From Nocardia inohanensis NBRC 100128 (GTDB taxonomy: Bacteria > Actinomycetota > Actinomycetes > Mycobacteriales > Mycobacteriaceae), in assembly GCF_001612945.1 (NCBI RefSeq), contig NZ_BDBK01000011.1, positions 62,001 to 126,000 on the forward strand: DNA of 64,000 nt. The letters run 5' to 3'. A model generated the notes under the pieces. It ran no database searches, was not told the DNA's origin, and saw nothing but the letters and a program-made list of their open reading frames with translations. A program made the translations under genes and the position numbers. Below, in pieces: positions 52,352 to 60,411 of the stretch (positions are counted from its first letter, which is position 1; the number at the start of each line of letters is the position of its first letter).

Positions 52352-53808
52352 GCACGGCGCGGGGCGGCGTGGACCAGGTGCTTGATCTCCTGGAATTCGG
52401 CCAGTCCGCGCAATCCGTTGAGCCGTCCCATCCCGCTCTGCTTGAATCCGCCCTCTTCGAATTGGTCCACCACCACCGCCCAGGTGTTCGTCCACACCGT
52501 TCCGGCCTGCAATTCGCGACCCACCCGCAACGGCAGGTCCACGTCCCGGGTCCAGATGCTCGCGGCCAGACCGTATTCGGTGGCATTGGCGCGCGCGATC
52601 GCTTCGGCCTCGGTGGTGAAGACCTCGAAAGTGGCTACGGGGCCGAACACCTCGTGTTGCACGATCGGCGCGGCCAGGTCGGCGACCTCGATCAGGCTGG
52701 GGCGGTAGTAGGCGTCGACGGCATCGGAGCCGGTGTTCACCAGTCCGCCGCGCTCGATGACGGTGGCGTACCGGGCGGCGTCGGCGACCATACGGTCCAC
52801 GCGTTCGGCATTGGCGCGATCGATCATCGGACCCATCTCACTGGCGGGATCGTCACCCGGACCGACCGTAACCGCCGCAAGCGATTTCGCCATCCGCTCG
52901 CGCAACTCTCCGGCGATGCCCGCCTGCGCCAGAATGCGGCTGCCCGTCATACAGAACTGCCCGGTGAAGGTGGTGATCGCCTTGGTCAGCACCGGCACCA
53001 CGGCGTCGAGGTCGGCGTCGTCGAACACGATCATCGGGCTCTTGCCGCCGAGTTCGAGCGACAGCGGTTTCAGCTTCGGCGCGGCGGCGGCCATGATGAG
53101 GCGTCCCACCGCCGTGCTGCCGGTGTAGCTGACGACATCGACGTCCGGAGACGAGATCAGCAGGGGCGCACCGGTATTGCCGGACTCGGTGAAGCAGTTC
53201 ACGACACCGGCGGGCAGGCTCGCGGTGGCCGCGATGATCTCGTAGAGCAAGCCGTTGACGAGCCCGGTCTGACCGGGCAGCTTCATGACCACCGTGCACC
53301 CCGCGGCCAGCGCCGGCGCGAACGATCGCACCGCGAGCACCACCGGCGAATTCCAGGGTGCGATCACCGCGGCCACGCCCGCCGGTTCGGTGAGGGTCAT
53401 GGAGTACAGGCCCGGCTTCACCTCCGCCGCGCGACCGGCCTCGGCCAGGGCCAGCGCCCCGTAGTAGCGCAGCTTCGGGATCGTCAAGTCGACCTCGAAA
53501 GCCGCCTCCGCCAGAATCTTTCCGTTCTCGCGCGCCAGCAGCGTGACCAGTTCGTCGCGGCGTTCGGTCATCCGATCGGCCAGCTCGAACAGTGCGCGGG
53601 CGCGCAGTTCCCGATCACGGGACCAGGCGGTGGTTTCGAAGGCGCGCCGGGCCGCGGCGATGGCGGCGGCGGCCTCGCTCGCACCGCCGTCGGCGAAGGT
53701 GCCGAGGGGGGCGCCGGTGGCCGGGTTGTAGGAGGTGCTCACCGTGCCGGCGGCGGTCCAGCGGCCGTCGATGTAGTGGCGGGCTTGCGGTTGAACGGTG
53801 GAGGACAA
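52348..53808 (-). CDS. NAD(P)-dependent aldehyde dehydrogenase
   Basis: A 486-residue ALDH-superfamily enzyme that oxidises aldehydes to acids. Catalytic Glu lies in LELGGKSPMIVF and catalytic Cys in TFTGQFCMTGSRIL (about residue 284). The N-terminal PWNSPV motif and DPVTAL-type C-terminal segment EVFGPVATF are in place. TTG 53808 is used, with AGGA 6 nt upstream. It lies 33 nt after the GMC oxidoreductase and overlaps the next gene by 4 nt. Confidence 0.92.
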   Translation of the reverse strand: MSSTVQPQARHYIDGRWTAAGTVSTSYNPATGAPLGTFADGGASEAAAAIAAARRAFETTAWSRDRELRARALFELADRMTERRDELVTLLARENGKILAEAAFEVDLTIPKLRYYGALALAEAGRAAEVKPGLYSMTLTEPAGVAAVIAPWNSPVVLAVRSFAPALAAGCTVVMKLPGQTGLVNGLLYEIIAATASLPAGVVNCFTESGNTGAPLLISSPDVDVVSYTGSTAVGRLIMAAAAPKLKPLSLELGGKSPMIVFDDADLDAVVPVLTKAITTFTGQFCMTGSRILAQAGIAGELRERMAKSLAAVTVGPGDDPASEMGPMIDRANAERVDRMVADAARYATVIERGGLVNTGSDAVDAYYRPSLIEVADLAAPIVQHEVFGPVATFEVFTTEAEAIARANATEYGLAASIWTRDVDLPLRVGRELQAGTVWTNTWAVVVDQFEEGGFKQSGMGRLNGLRGLAEFQEIKHLVHAAPRRA

Positions 53809-53841
53809 CTGAATCCTTTTACGAGTAGCGGAAATTGGTGT

Positions 53842-55344
53842 TCAGAGTTGGGCGGCGATGTGCTCGGCGGCCATGATCACGGTGGGATTGGTGGCGGCGC
53901 AGACCGGATCGGGGAAGATCGAAGCGTCCACCACGCGCAGCCCGGACAGCCCGCGCACCGCGCCGAGCCGGTCGACGACCGCGGCCGGATCGTCGTCCGC
54001 GCCCATGGGCACCGTCGAGGTCGGATGGTGGTAGGTGTCCAGGGTGGCGCGCACCGATGCCTCGATATCGGCCATGGTGTCTGTGCCCGGGGCCATTTCG
54101 TGGTCGATGAGATCGGCCAGTGGCGCGCTGCGGCCGATGCGGCGGCTCAGCGCCACCCCCTCGAGCAGTCGCCGCCGGTCGGCCGGATCGGCCAGGAACC
54201 CGAGGTCGATACGCGGCGCGACGCGCGGGTCGCGATCGGCCAGGGTGAGCGAGCCGCACGATCGCGGCCGGGTGAGGGCGACCGCGAGCACGAAGGCCGC
54301 GCCGGTCGGGCTCAGGCTCTGGTCGATCAGGTGAGTGGCCGTGATGTGCAGGTCCAATTCACCCGCTGCCGCTTCGGAACTGGCCGTCCACACCTTGGCG
54401 CCGATCACCGGTTCGCCCGGACCGATCCGCTCCGGGTTCGCCGCGTAGGCGTTGTAGTAGAACGGATGATCGTAGAGAGTGCGGCCCACGGGTAGATCGG
54501 CGACGGCGGGAATTCCCAAGCGCCGCAGCTCATCCGCCGGACCGACGCCCGAGCGCAGCAGGATCGCGGCGCTGCCGTAGGTTCCGGCGCACAGGATGAC
54601 CTCCCCCGCGGTGATCGATTCGCCGTCCGCGGTCAGCACGCCCACCGCGCGACTGCCGTCCGCATCGAACACGACCCGGTCCACGAGTACGTCGCCGCGC
54701 ACGCTCAGGTTCGCTTCGCGCACTTCGTCGGTCAGGTAGGCCATGCCGGTGTTGACCCGGACGCCGTCGACCACGTTCATCGGATACGGTGCGACGCCGT
54801 GCGGTTGGGCGCCGTTGAAGTCCGTGGTCGCCGGAATGCCGCATGCCAGTGCGGAATCGACGAACGCGCGCTGCATGTCGCTCAGTTCGTCGCGGGTGAG
54901 CTGATGCACCGGCATCGGGCCGCTGCGACCGTGCCAGGCGTCGTCCCCGGCGGTGGTGCGCTCCAGCTTGCGATACGCGGCCAGCACCTCGGGGAAGGTC
55001 CAGCCCTTCAGACCACGCTCGGTCCAGCGGTCGAAATCCGCCGGCAGCGCGCGCACGAACACCGCGCCGTTGACCGCGGAGCTCCCGCCGAGCACCTTGC
55101 CGCGATAAAGGGCGATGGGGTGACCGAGGTAGCCGGGCTCCGAGGCGTACCCCCAGTCGTGGCCGGTGTACCCGCCCAGCGTGCTGCTGGCGGCGACGGC
55201 GGTGGGATAGCTTGCGGCGGAGTAGACGGGGCCGGCTTCGAGCAGCAGTACCCGCCGGTCGGGGCGCTCGCTCAGGCGGGCGGCCAGTACCGCGCCGGCC
55301 GAGCCGCCGCCCACGATCACCACGTCGGCGTGAGATTCGGGCAT
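53842..55344 (-). CDS. GMC-family FAD oxidoreductase (choline/alcohol oxidase-like)
   Basis: A 500-residue flavoenzyme. ADVVIVGGGSAGAVLAARLSE is the FAD motif (about 7-27), LYRGKVLGGSSAVNGAVF is GMC signature 1, and GEVILCAGTYGSAAILLRSGVGP is signature 2. The C-terminal active site has TYHHPTSTVPMG (His) and CAATNPTVIMAAEHIA (Asn). Such enzymes oxidise alcohols to aldehydes with O2, giving H2O2. The next genes are an aldehyde dehydrogenase and a catalase-like protein, so the chain is complete in one operon. The substrate is not known. Confidence 0.9.
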   Translation of the reverse strand: MPESHADVVIVGGGSAGAVLAARLSERPDRRVLLLEAGPVYSAASYPTAVAASSTLGGYTGHDWGYASEPGYLGHPIALYRGKVLGGSSAVNGAVFVRALPADFDRWTERGLKGWTFPEVLAAYRKLERTTAGDDAWHGRSGPMPVHQLTRDELSDMQRAFVDSALACGIPATTDFNGAQPHGVAPYPMNVVDGVRVNTGMAYLTDEVREANLSVRGDVLVDRVVFDADGSRAVGVLTADGESITAGEVILCAGTYGSAAILLRSGVGPADELRRLGIPAVADLPVGRTLYDHPFYYNAYAANPERIGPGEPVIGAKVWTASSEAAAGELDLHITATHLIDQSLSPTGAAFVLAVALTRPRSCGSLTLADRDPRVAPRIDLGFLADPADRRRLLEGVALSRRIGRSAPLADLIDHEMAPGTDTMADIEASVRATLDTYHHPTSTVPMGADDDPAAVVDRLGAVRGLSGLRVVDASIFPDPVCAATNPTVIMAAEHIAAQL

Positions 55345-55371
55345 GAGTATGTCCCTTCGTCCGGATGGCGA

Positions 55372-56223
55372 TCAGCGGGTGCCGGCGGCGGCCTGATCGA
55401 TGACGGTGACGACCGCGTCCGGATGCGAAACGGCGATGGCGTGGCTGCCCGCGTGTTCGGTGACGGTGGCGTTGGCTCGCCGTGCCATCTCGCGCTGCCC
55501 GGCCGGCGGGATCATCCGGTCGTCGGCGGCCACGAGATACCACGACGGCAGGGTGCGCCAGGCGGGTTCATCGGTCTTCTCGGCGAAGGCGGCGACCGAG
55601 ATCGGGCGCTGCCCCGCCGCCAGCACCGCCGCCTGGACGGCGGGGACGTCCTGGGCGAAGTACTCGGGGAACTTGTCGGCCGCGATGCTCAGCTCGGGCG
55701 CCGCCTCGCCGACGACGGTATGCAGGACGGTGATCTTGGTCGCCGGTCCGTCGTATCGGCCGTCGAGTTCGCCGAGCGACTCCCCGCTGTCCGGAGCGAA
55801 GGCGGCCACGTACACCAGGCCGGCGGCCTTCGGGGATCCGGCCGCGGCATTGGTGATGACCGCGCCGCCGTAGGAATGGCCGACCAGGATCGTCTTGCCG
55901 GGCAGGCTGTCGAGGATGCCGCGCACGTAGGCGCTGTCGGACTTCAGCCCGCGCAGCGGTACGGCCGCCGTGGTGACCCGATAGCCCTTGCGCTGCAACT
56001 GTTCCGCCACGCCCGCCCAGCTGGATCCGTCGGCGAAGGCGCCGTGCACCAGCAGCACGCCGGGCTTGTCCGGGTCGGGCTGCGGGACCGTCGTCGGCGT
56101 CCGAGTCTGCGCCGCCGGGGTGTCGCCGGCCGGCGAGCAGGCCGCGGCCGCGAGCGCCATCGTCACTGCGCCCAGCAGGAGCATGGTGCGGCCCGAGCGT
56201 CGAAAGCCGGTTGTGTTGCGCAT
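55372..56223 (-). CDS. Lipoprotein alpha/beta-hydrolase
   Basis: A 283-residue hydrolase with a lipoprotein signal (LLLGAVTMALAAAACS, Cys near residue 29). The hydrolase core has GVLLVHGAFADGSSWAGV (oxyanion region) and nucleophile GHSYGG with Ser near 117; a late DDRMIPP and GSHA give the Asp and His. It resembles extracellular esterases acting on small esters. As the first gene of the GMC-ALDH-catalase operon, it may release the alcohol substrate outside the cell. GAAGGGC precedes ATG 56223. Confidence 0.85.
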   Translation of the reverse strand: MRNTTGFRRSGRTMLLLGAVTMALAAAACSPAGDTPAAQTRTPTTVPQPDPDKPGVLLVHGAFADGSSWAGVAEQLQRKGYRVTTAAVPLRGLKSDSAYVRGILDSLPGKTILVGHSYGGAVITNAAAGSPKAAGLVYVAAFAPDSGESLGELDGRYDGPATKITVLHTVVGEAAPELSIAADKFPEYFAQDVPAVQAAVLAAGQRPISVAAFAEKTDEPAWRTLPSWYLVAADDRMIPPAGQREMARRANATVTEHAGSHAIAVSHPDAVVTVIDQAAAGTR

Positions 56224-56350
56224 GTTTGTCGTGCCCTTCTTGCCGGAGGATCGGAACGGCTTCGACCGGACCGCCGGCCACCTCCGGCCGGCACCGGTTC
56301 GAGTGCCGAGAGGAACAGTGGCCTCATCGACTGAAAGGGCCCTGTGCGAT

Positions 56351-56388
56351 TTCACAATGCGCAGCGCAGCGGGTGTTTTCGCAATGCG
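56351..56388. repeat. Direct repeats TTCACAATGCG / TTCGCAATGCG
   Basis: Two 11-mers at 56351-56361 and 56378-56388, 27 bp apart, in the region between the LuxR gene and the hydrolase operon. They could be an activator site for the operon; the 244-bp gap holds no gene. Confidence 0.45.
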
Positions 56389-56467
56389 TGATCATGATCG
56401 TGCGGGTCGTGCGGCGGCGAGGAAGGGCATCATGCGGCGGCCGAATCAACCATCGTCTGAGCGGGGT

Positions 56468-57280
56468 TCAGGCGGCGGTGAAGCGGAGGGCTAGTTGGGT
56501 GCGGCTGGTGCAGGCGGTGGCGGCGAGTACTCGGCTCAGGTGTTTTTTGACGGTGTCGACGCCGATGAAGAGGCGTTCGGCGATTTGGCGGTTGGTGAGG
56601 CCGTGGGCGGCCAGGTCGGCTACTTCCCATTCGCGGGGGGTGAGGTTCCAATTGGATTGGGCGGCACGGCGTTCGCGGTCTCGGTCGAGTTGTTCGATGA
56701 CGAGGGGGGCGAGGTGGCGGCGGAGGGCGTGCAGGAGGGCCAGGTCGCGGTCGGGGACGGCGGGGACGTCGCAGACCGCCATGCCGACCGCGAAGACTCC
56801 GGAGGCGCCGCCGTCCACCAGCATGGCGGCTTTGTCGGTGATGCCGTTGGGGCGCAGGAAGTTCGCGACGAAGACCGAGTCCTGGACCAGCTCGCCCAGG
56901 CGGACCACGCCGCGGGATTGGAGCTGTTCGGCGAAGCGGTCGGTGGTGAACGGGTCGAGGGCGTGCCAGTGCGCGTCGTATTCGGCGATGAATTCCGGGG
57001 TGTAGCCGCCGCGCACCCCGCAGCCCGCGCGCAGGGCTTCGGCGAGCGTATTGCCGTGCAGCACAGCGACTCCGGTGAAGCCGATCCAGCTTTGCAGGGC
57101 CCGGACCAGGCGTTCCCGGAATTCGGGGAGGTCGGCGGCGCGGTCCACGGACTCGAGGACGCCGATGAGCCGCCGGTGGTCTTCGGCGGTGAGCAGCTCG
57201 CCCTGCGGCAGGGGGCGGGGGCGGCGAATCGGGTCGGTCAGCGCTCCGGTCACAGGGTCAATATTCCACCTTTGGGCCAT
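56468..57280 (-). CDS. LuxR-family transcriptional regulator with GAF-like sensor
   Basis: A 270-residue activator. The first about 190 residues form a GAF/PAS-like sensory region (RLIGVLESVDRAADLPEFRERL... and DPFTTDRFAEQLQSRGVVRLGEL). The C-terminal LuxR HTH (about 210-265) is clear: NLTPREWEVADLAAHGLTNRQIAERLFIGVDTVKKHLSRVLA. It precedes the alcohol-oxidation operon on the same strand and is the best candidate for its regulator. Start ATG 57280 has weak context; a GTG 11 codons later is possible. Confidence 0.85.
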   Translation of the reverse strand: MAQRWNIDPVTGALTDPIRRPRPLPQGELLTAEDHRRLIGVLESVDRAADLPEFRERLVRALQSWIGFTGVAVLHGNTLAEALRAGCGVRGGYTPEFIAEYDAHWHALDPFTTDRFAEQLQSRGVVRLGELVQDSVFVANFLRPNGITDKAAMLVDGGASGVFAVGMAVCDVPAVPDRDLALLHALRRHLAPLVIEQLDRDRERRAAQSNWNLTPREWEVADLAAHGLTNRQIAERLFIGVDTVKKHLSRVLAATACTSRTQLALRFTAA

Positions 57281-57388
57281 ACCGGGCCATGTCCCCGGCG
57301 GGCAGTGTTACTACCGGCATCCGGATCTCGGTCCGGGAGCGGAAATCCGGCTGACGTGCCCCCGAGGGCGAAGAAAGAGGGATCGACC

Positions 57389-58228
57389 ATGAGTGCAGCA
57401 TCCACCCCGCGCCGCTGGCTGATCACCGGAGCCAACTCCGGGTTCGGGGCGGCGTTCACTCGCGCCGCGCTGGCGGCCGGTGACGAGGTCGTGGCGGCGG
57501 TGCGGCGACCGGAGAGCATGGCGGAAGTGGTTGCCGCGCATCCGGATCGGGTGCAGGTGGTGGCCTTGGATGTGAAGGACGCGGCGGCCGCCGAGCGGGC
57601 GGTGAAGGAGGCCGGGCGCATTGATGTACTGGTGAACAATGCGGGGTTCGGGATCGTGGGGGCGATCGAGGAGACCAGCGAGGCCGAGCTGCGCGATGCC
57701 ATGGAGGTGATGTTCCACGGGCCGCTGCGGCTGACCCAGCTGGTGCTGCCGCAGATGCGGGAACGGCGCAGCGGGGCGATCGTGCAGGTGTCGAGTATGG
57801 GCGGGTTCATGTCGTTCGCGGGAGTCGGCGTCTACAGCGCCGCCAAGGGCGCGCTCGAATTGGCGAGTGAGGCTTTGGCGGCCGAGGTGAATCCGCTGGG
57901 CATTCAGGTGCTGATCGTGGAACCGGGCGCTTTCCGGACCGGTTTCGCCAAGCCCGCCGCGCTCACCATCGCCTCGGAGATCGCGGATTACGCGGAGACC
58001 GTCGGCGCCATCCGCGACGGCCTGCCCGCCTCGGACCAGCAGCAGGAGGGCGATCCGGAGAAGGCGGCCGCCGCGGTCGTCGCCGTTGTCGGCCGGCCGA
58101 ATCCGCCGCTGCGCCTGGCCTTGGGACCGGATGCGGTGCAGGCCATCCGGGGCAAGCTCGCCGCCGTCGCCGCCGACCTCGATGCCACCGCGCACCTGAG
58201 CATGGGGACCGCGGTGGCCGCCGGTTGA
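57389..58228 (+). CDS. Short-chain dehydrogenase/reductase
   Basis: A classical SDR of 279 residues. LITGANSGFGAAF is the NAD(P)-binding TGxxxGxG motif (about 13-20), LVNNAGFG lies at about 81-88, and the catalytic Ser, Tyr 149 and Lys 153 lie in VQVSSMGGF and YSAAK. The C-terminal VEPGAFRTGFAKP is typical of oxidoreductases annotated as SDR without a fixed substrate. It diverges from the LuxR gene and ends at a bidirectional terminator, beyond which a micropeptide converges. Confidence 0.9.
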   Translation: MSAASTPRRWLITGANSGFGAAFTRAALAAGDEVVAAVRRPESMAEVVAAHPDRVQVVALDVKDAAAAERAVKEAGRIDVLVNNAGFGIVGAIEETSEAELRDAMEVMFHGPLRLTQLVLPQMRERRSGAIVQVSSMGGFMSFAGVGVYSAAKGALELASEALAAEVNPLGIQVLIVEPGAFRTGFAKPAALTIASEIADYAETVGAIRDGLPASDQQQEGDPEKAAAAVVAVVGRPNPPLRLALGPDAVQAIRGKLAAVAADLDATAHLSMGTAVAAG

Positions 58229-58240
58229 CCGGAAAACGCC

Positions 58241-58273
58241 GACGGCCCGGCGGTTTCACACCGCCGGGCCGTC
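58241..58273. terminator. Bidirectional terminator (SDR and micropeptide B)
   Basis: GACGGCCCGGCGGT pairs with ACCGCCGGGCCGTC (14 bp, 5-nt loop), 12 nt after the SDR gene and 12 nt before the stop of the convergent 22-codon ORF. Confidence 0.85.
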
Positions 58274-58285
58274 GAGATACCGCGT

Positions 58286-58354
58286 TTAGGCGCTACCGGC
58301 GCTCGCCGTGAACATGGCGGACAGCAGGTTGGCGAAAACGGAGAGAATTTCCAT
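58286..58354 (-). CDS. Micropeptide B, hydrophobic, 22 residues
   Basis: A tiny ORF with GAGG 8 nt before ATG 58354. The peptide starts M-E and continues ILSVFANLLSAMFTA, ending A-G-S-A. It aligns without gaps to micropeptide A (35728-35823): S-V, then L-L-S at identical spacing, hydrophobic positions conserved, and a G-S-A end in both. Like A it converges on a normal gene across a strong terminator. The shared sequence, size and setting make it very likely real. Role unknown. Confidence 0.68.
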   Translation of the reverse strand: MEILSVFANLLSAMFTASAGSA

Positions 58355-58575
58355 GCGTAAGACCTCATCTGAATAGGGGTGGGGCGATGGCAGCTTCGGT
58401 TACCCAGATGTCCTGAACATGACGTGAAGGTGAAGGGCGCGGGTCTACTCGCACACAACCGGCGAATGTCCGATGTGACCGAATTTGTGTAACAGCGATC
58501 ACAGCCCGCTGCTACCGTGGCGACAACCCGCCGCCGGCTCCGGGTGGCGGAGTTCGAGCACGGAGGTGGGCTGGG

Positions 58576-60237
58576 ATGGCCTCGGTTCTGGAAACCGCGC
58601 AGCAGCGATTGGCGCATATCGGCGAGGCCGCGAAGGGTTTACGGCGGTTACGCGAGCGCGGGCTGACCGATCTGCGCAATCCGGGTGAAACGCTGCGAAC
58701 CGCCATGGAGGCAAGGGTTTTCGGACCGCCCGCCACCATCGTCCGGCATACCGCGCGGGTATCACCGGACCTGCCCGCCCTCGCGGACGAACGCGGCGAG
58801 CTGACTTACCGCGAACTCGACGAGCGATCCAATGCGCTCGCGCGCGGATTGCAGCGCATGGGCGTCAAGCCCGGAACGGTGGTCGGGGTGCTCGCGCGCG
58901 ACCATCGCGGGTTGCTGCTCACCATGGTCGCGCTGGGCAAGCTCGGCGCTCGATTGGCCCTGATGAACACCGGTTTCGCCAAGCCGCAGTTCGCGGCGGT
59001 GTGCGAGCGCGAGAATGTGCGGGCGGTGCTGCACGACAGCGAATTCCTGGGCCTGCTCGACGCTTTGCCGCCGGAGCTGCCGCGAGTGCTCACCTGGGTG
59101 GACGAAGGCACCGATATCCCCTCCGACGCAACGACTCTCGACCGGCTCATCGACGCGAACGCCAAGACGCCGCTGCCCGCGCCCAAGAAGCCCGGCGGCT
59201 TCATCATTCTCACCAGCGGCACGACCGGGCTCCCGAAGGGCGCGCCGCGTGATCGCACCGGACCGCTGTCGACGGTGCAGTTGGTGGATCGCATCGACTT
59301 CCCGAAACAGGGAACGATGATCATCGTCTCCCCCATCTTCCACAGCACCGGGTTCGGCACCTGGCTCGCGGGCGTGGCATTCGGGAACAAGGTGGTGGTC
59401 GCGCGCCGCTTCGATGCCGAGCGCACACTGCGCCTGATCGCCGAGCACAAGGCCGAGATGCTGGTCGCGGTGCCGACCATGCTGCATCGAATGGTGGAGC
59501 TGGACAAGGAGATTCGCGACAAGTACGACACCTCTTCGCTGAAGGCGATTGTGATCGCCGGGTCCGCGCTCTCCCCCGAGTTGAGCGTGCGCACCGCCGA
59601 GGTGTTCGGCCCCGTGCTCTACAACCTGTACGGCTCCACCGAATGCGCGGTGGCGACCGTCGCCCGCCCGGAGGATCTGGCCGTCGCCCCCGGCACCGCG
59701 GGCCGCGCCCCGACCACCTGCGAAGTGGTGCTCTTCGACGACGACGGCCGCCGCATCCGCGCCAAGAACGTGACCGGCCGCATCTTCATCCGCTCCGGCG
59801 CACCCTTCAAGGGCTACACCGACGGCCGCCACAAGCAGATCATCGACGGCTACATGTCCAGCGGCGATGTCGGCCATTTCGATGATCGCGGACTCTTGTT
59901 CGTGGACGGCCGCGACGACGACATGATCGTCTCCGGCGGCGAGAACGTCTTCCCCCAAGAAGTGGAGAACCTGCTTCTGGAGCGCAAGGACGTCTTCGAC
60001 GCGGCGGTGGTCGGCGTCGACGACGTCGAGTTCGGCAAACGCCTGCGCGCCTTCATAGTCCCCGAGCCCGGCGCGGAGATCACCGCCGACGAAGTGAAGT
60101 CGTACGTCAAGAACAACCTCGCTCGCTACAAGGTCCCCCGCGACGTCATCTTCATCGACGAACTCCCCCGCAACGCCACCGGCAAACTCCTGCGCCGCGT
60201 CCTCGTCGAGTACGAACAGCCGTCCGGAGCCCGGTGA
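58576..60237 (+). CDS. Fatty-acid-CoA ligase (FadD-type acyl-CoA synthetase)
   Basis: An AMP-forming acyl-CoA synthetase of 553 residues. Motif 1 is ILTSGTTGLPKGAPR (about 209-223), motif 2 is LYNLYGSTECAVATVA, motif 3 is MSSGDVGHFDDRGLLFVDGRDDDMIVSGGENVFPQEVE, and the catalytic Lys lies in LPRNATGKLLRR near the end. An N-terminal 60-residue extension with RLAHIGEAAKGLRRLRERGL is typical of mycobacterial FadD2/FadD12. GGAGG precedes ATG 58576. A paralogue lies 174 bp downstream. Confidence 0.92.
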   Translation: MASVLETAQQRLAHIGEAAKGLRRLRERGLTDLRNPGETLRTAMEARVFGPPATIVRHTARVSPDLPALADERGELTYRELDERSNALARGLQRMGVKPGTVVGVLARDHRGLLLTMVALGKLGARLALMNTGFAKPQFAAVCERENVRAVLHDSEFLGLLDALPPELPRVLTWVDEGTDIPSDATTLDRLIDANAKTPLPAPKKPGGFIILTSGTTGLPKGAPRDRTGPLSTVQLVDRIDFPKQGTMIIVSPIFHSTGFGTWLAGVAFGNKVVVARRFDAERTLRLIAEHKAEMLVAVPTMLHRMVELDKEIRDKYDTSSLKAIVIAGSALSPELSVRTAEVFGPVLYNLYGSTECAVATVARPEDLAVAPGTAGRAPTTCEVVLFDDDGRRIRAKNVTGRIFIRSGAPFKGYTDGRHKQIIDGYMSSGDVGHFDDRGLLFVDGRDDDMIVSGGENVFPQEVENLLLERKDVFDAAVVGVDDVEFGKRLRAFIVPEPGAEITADEVKSYVKNNLARYKVPRDVIFIDELPRNATGKLLRRVLVEYEQPSGAR

Positions 60238-60411
60238 CAACCTGCGATCCGCGCCACGACCAGGGCCGCCCTATGCGATACCGCAGGTAACAGAGACCTC
60301 GGCCACAACTTCGCTGCCAGCGCTTGCTAGGGTTAGCACCGCACTGGATCTCGATGTTGCGGTCCGTCCGGCCAACTCGTCCGGCGGTGGGGATCGCGGA
60401 AGGTAGTACCT

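Noticed and set aside
51165..52586. Long version of the catalase-like protein
   Set aside because: The extension lies in another frame of the membrane protein and aldehyde dehydrogenase genes; ATG 52091 is coupled by ATGA.
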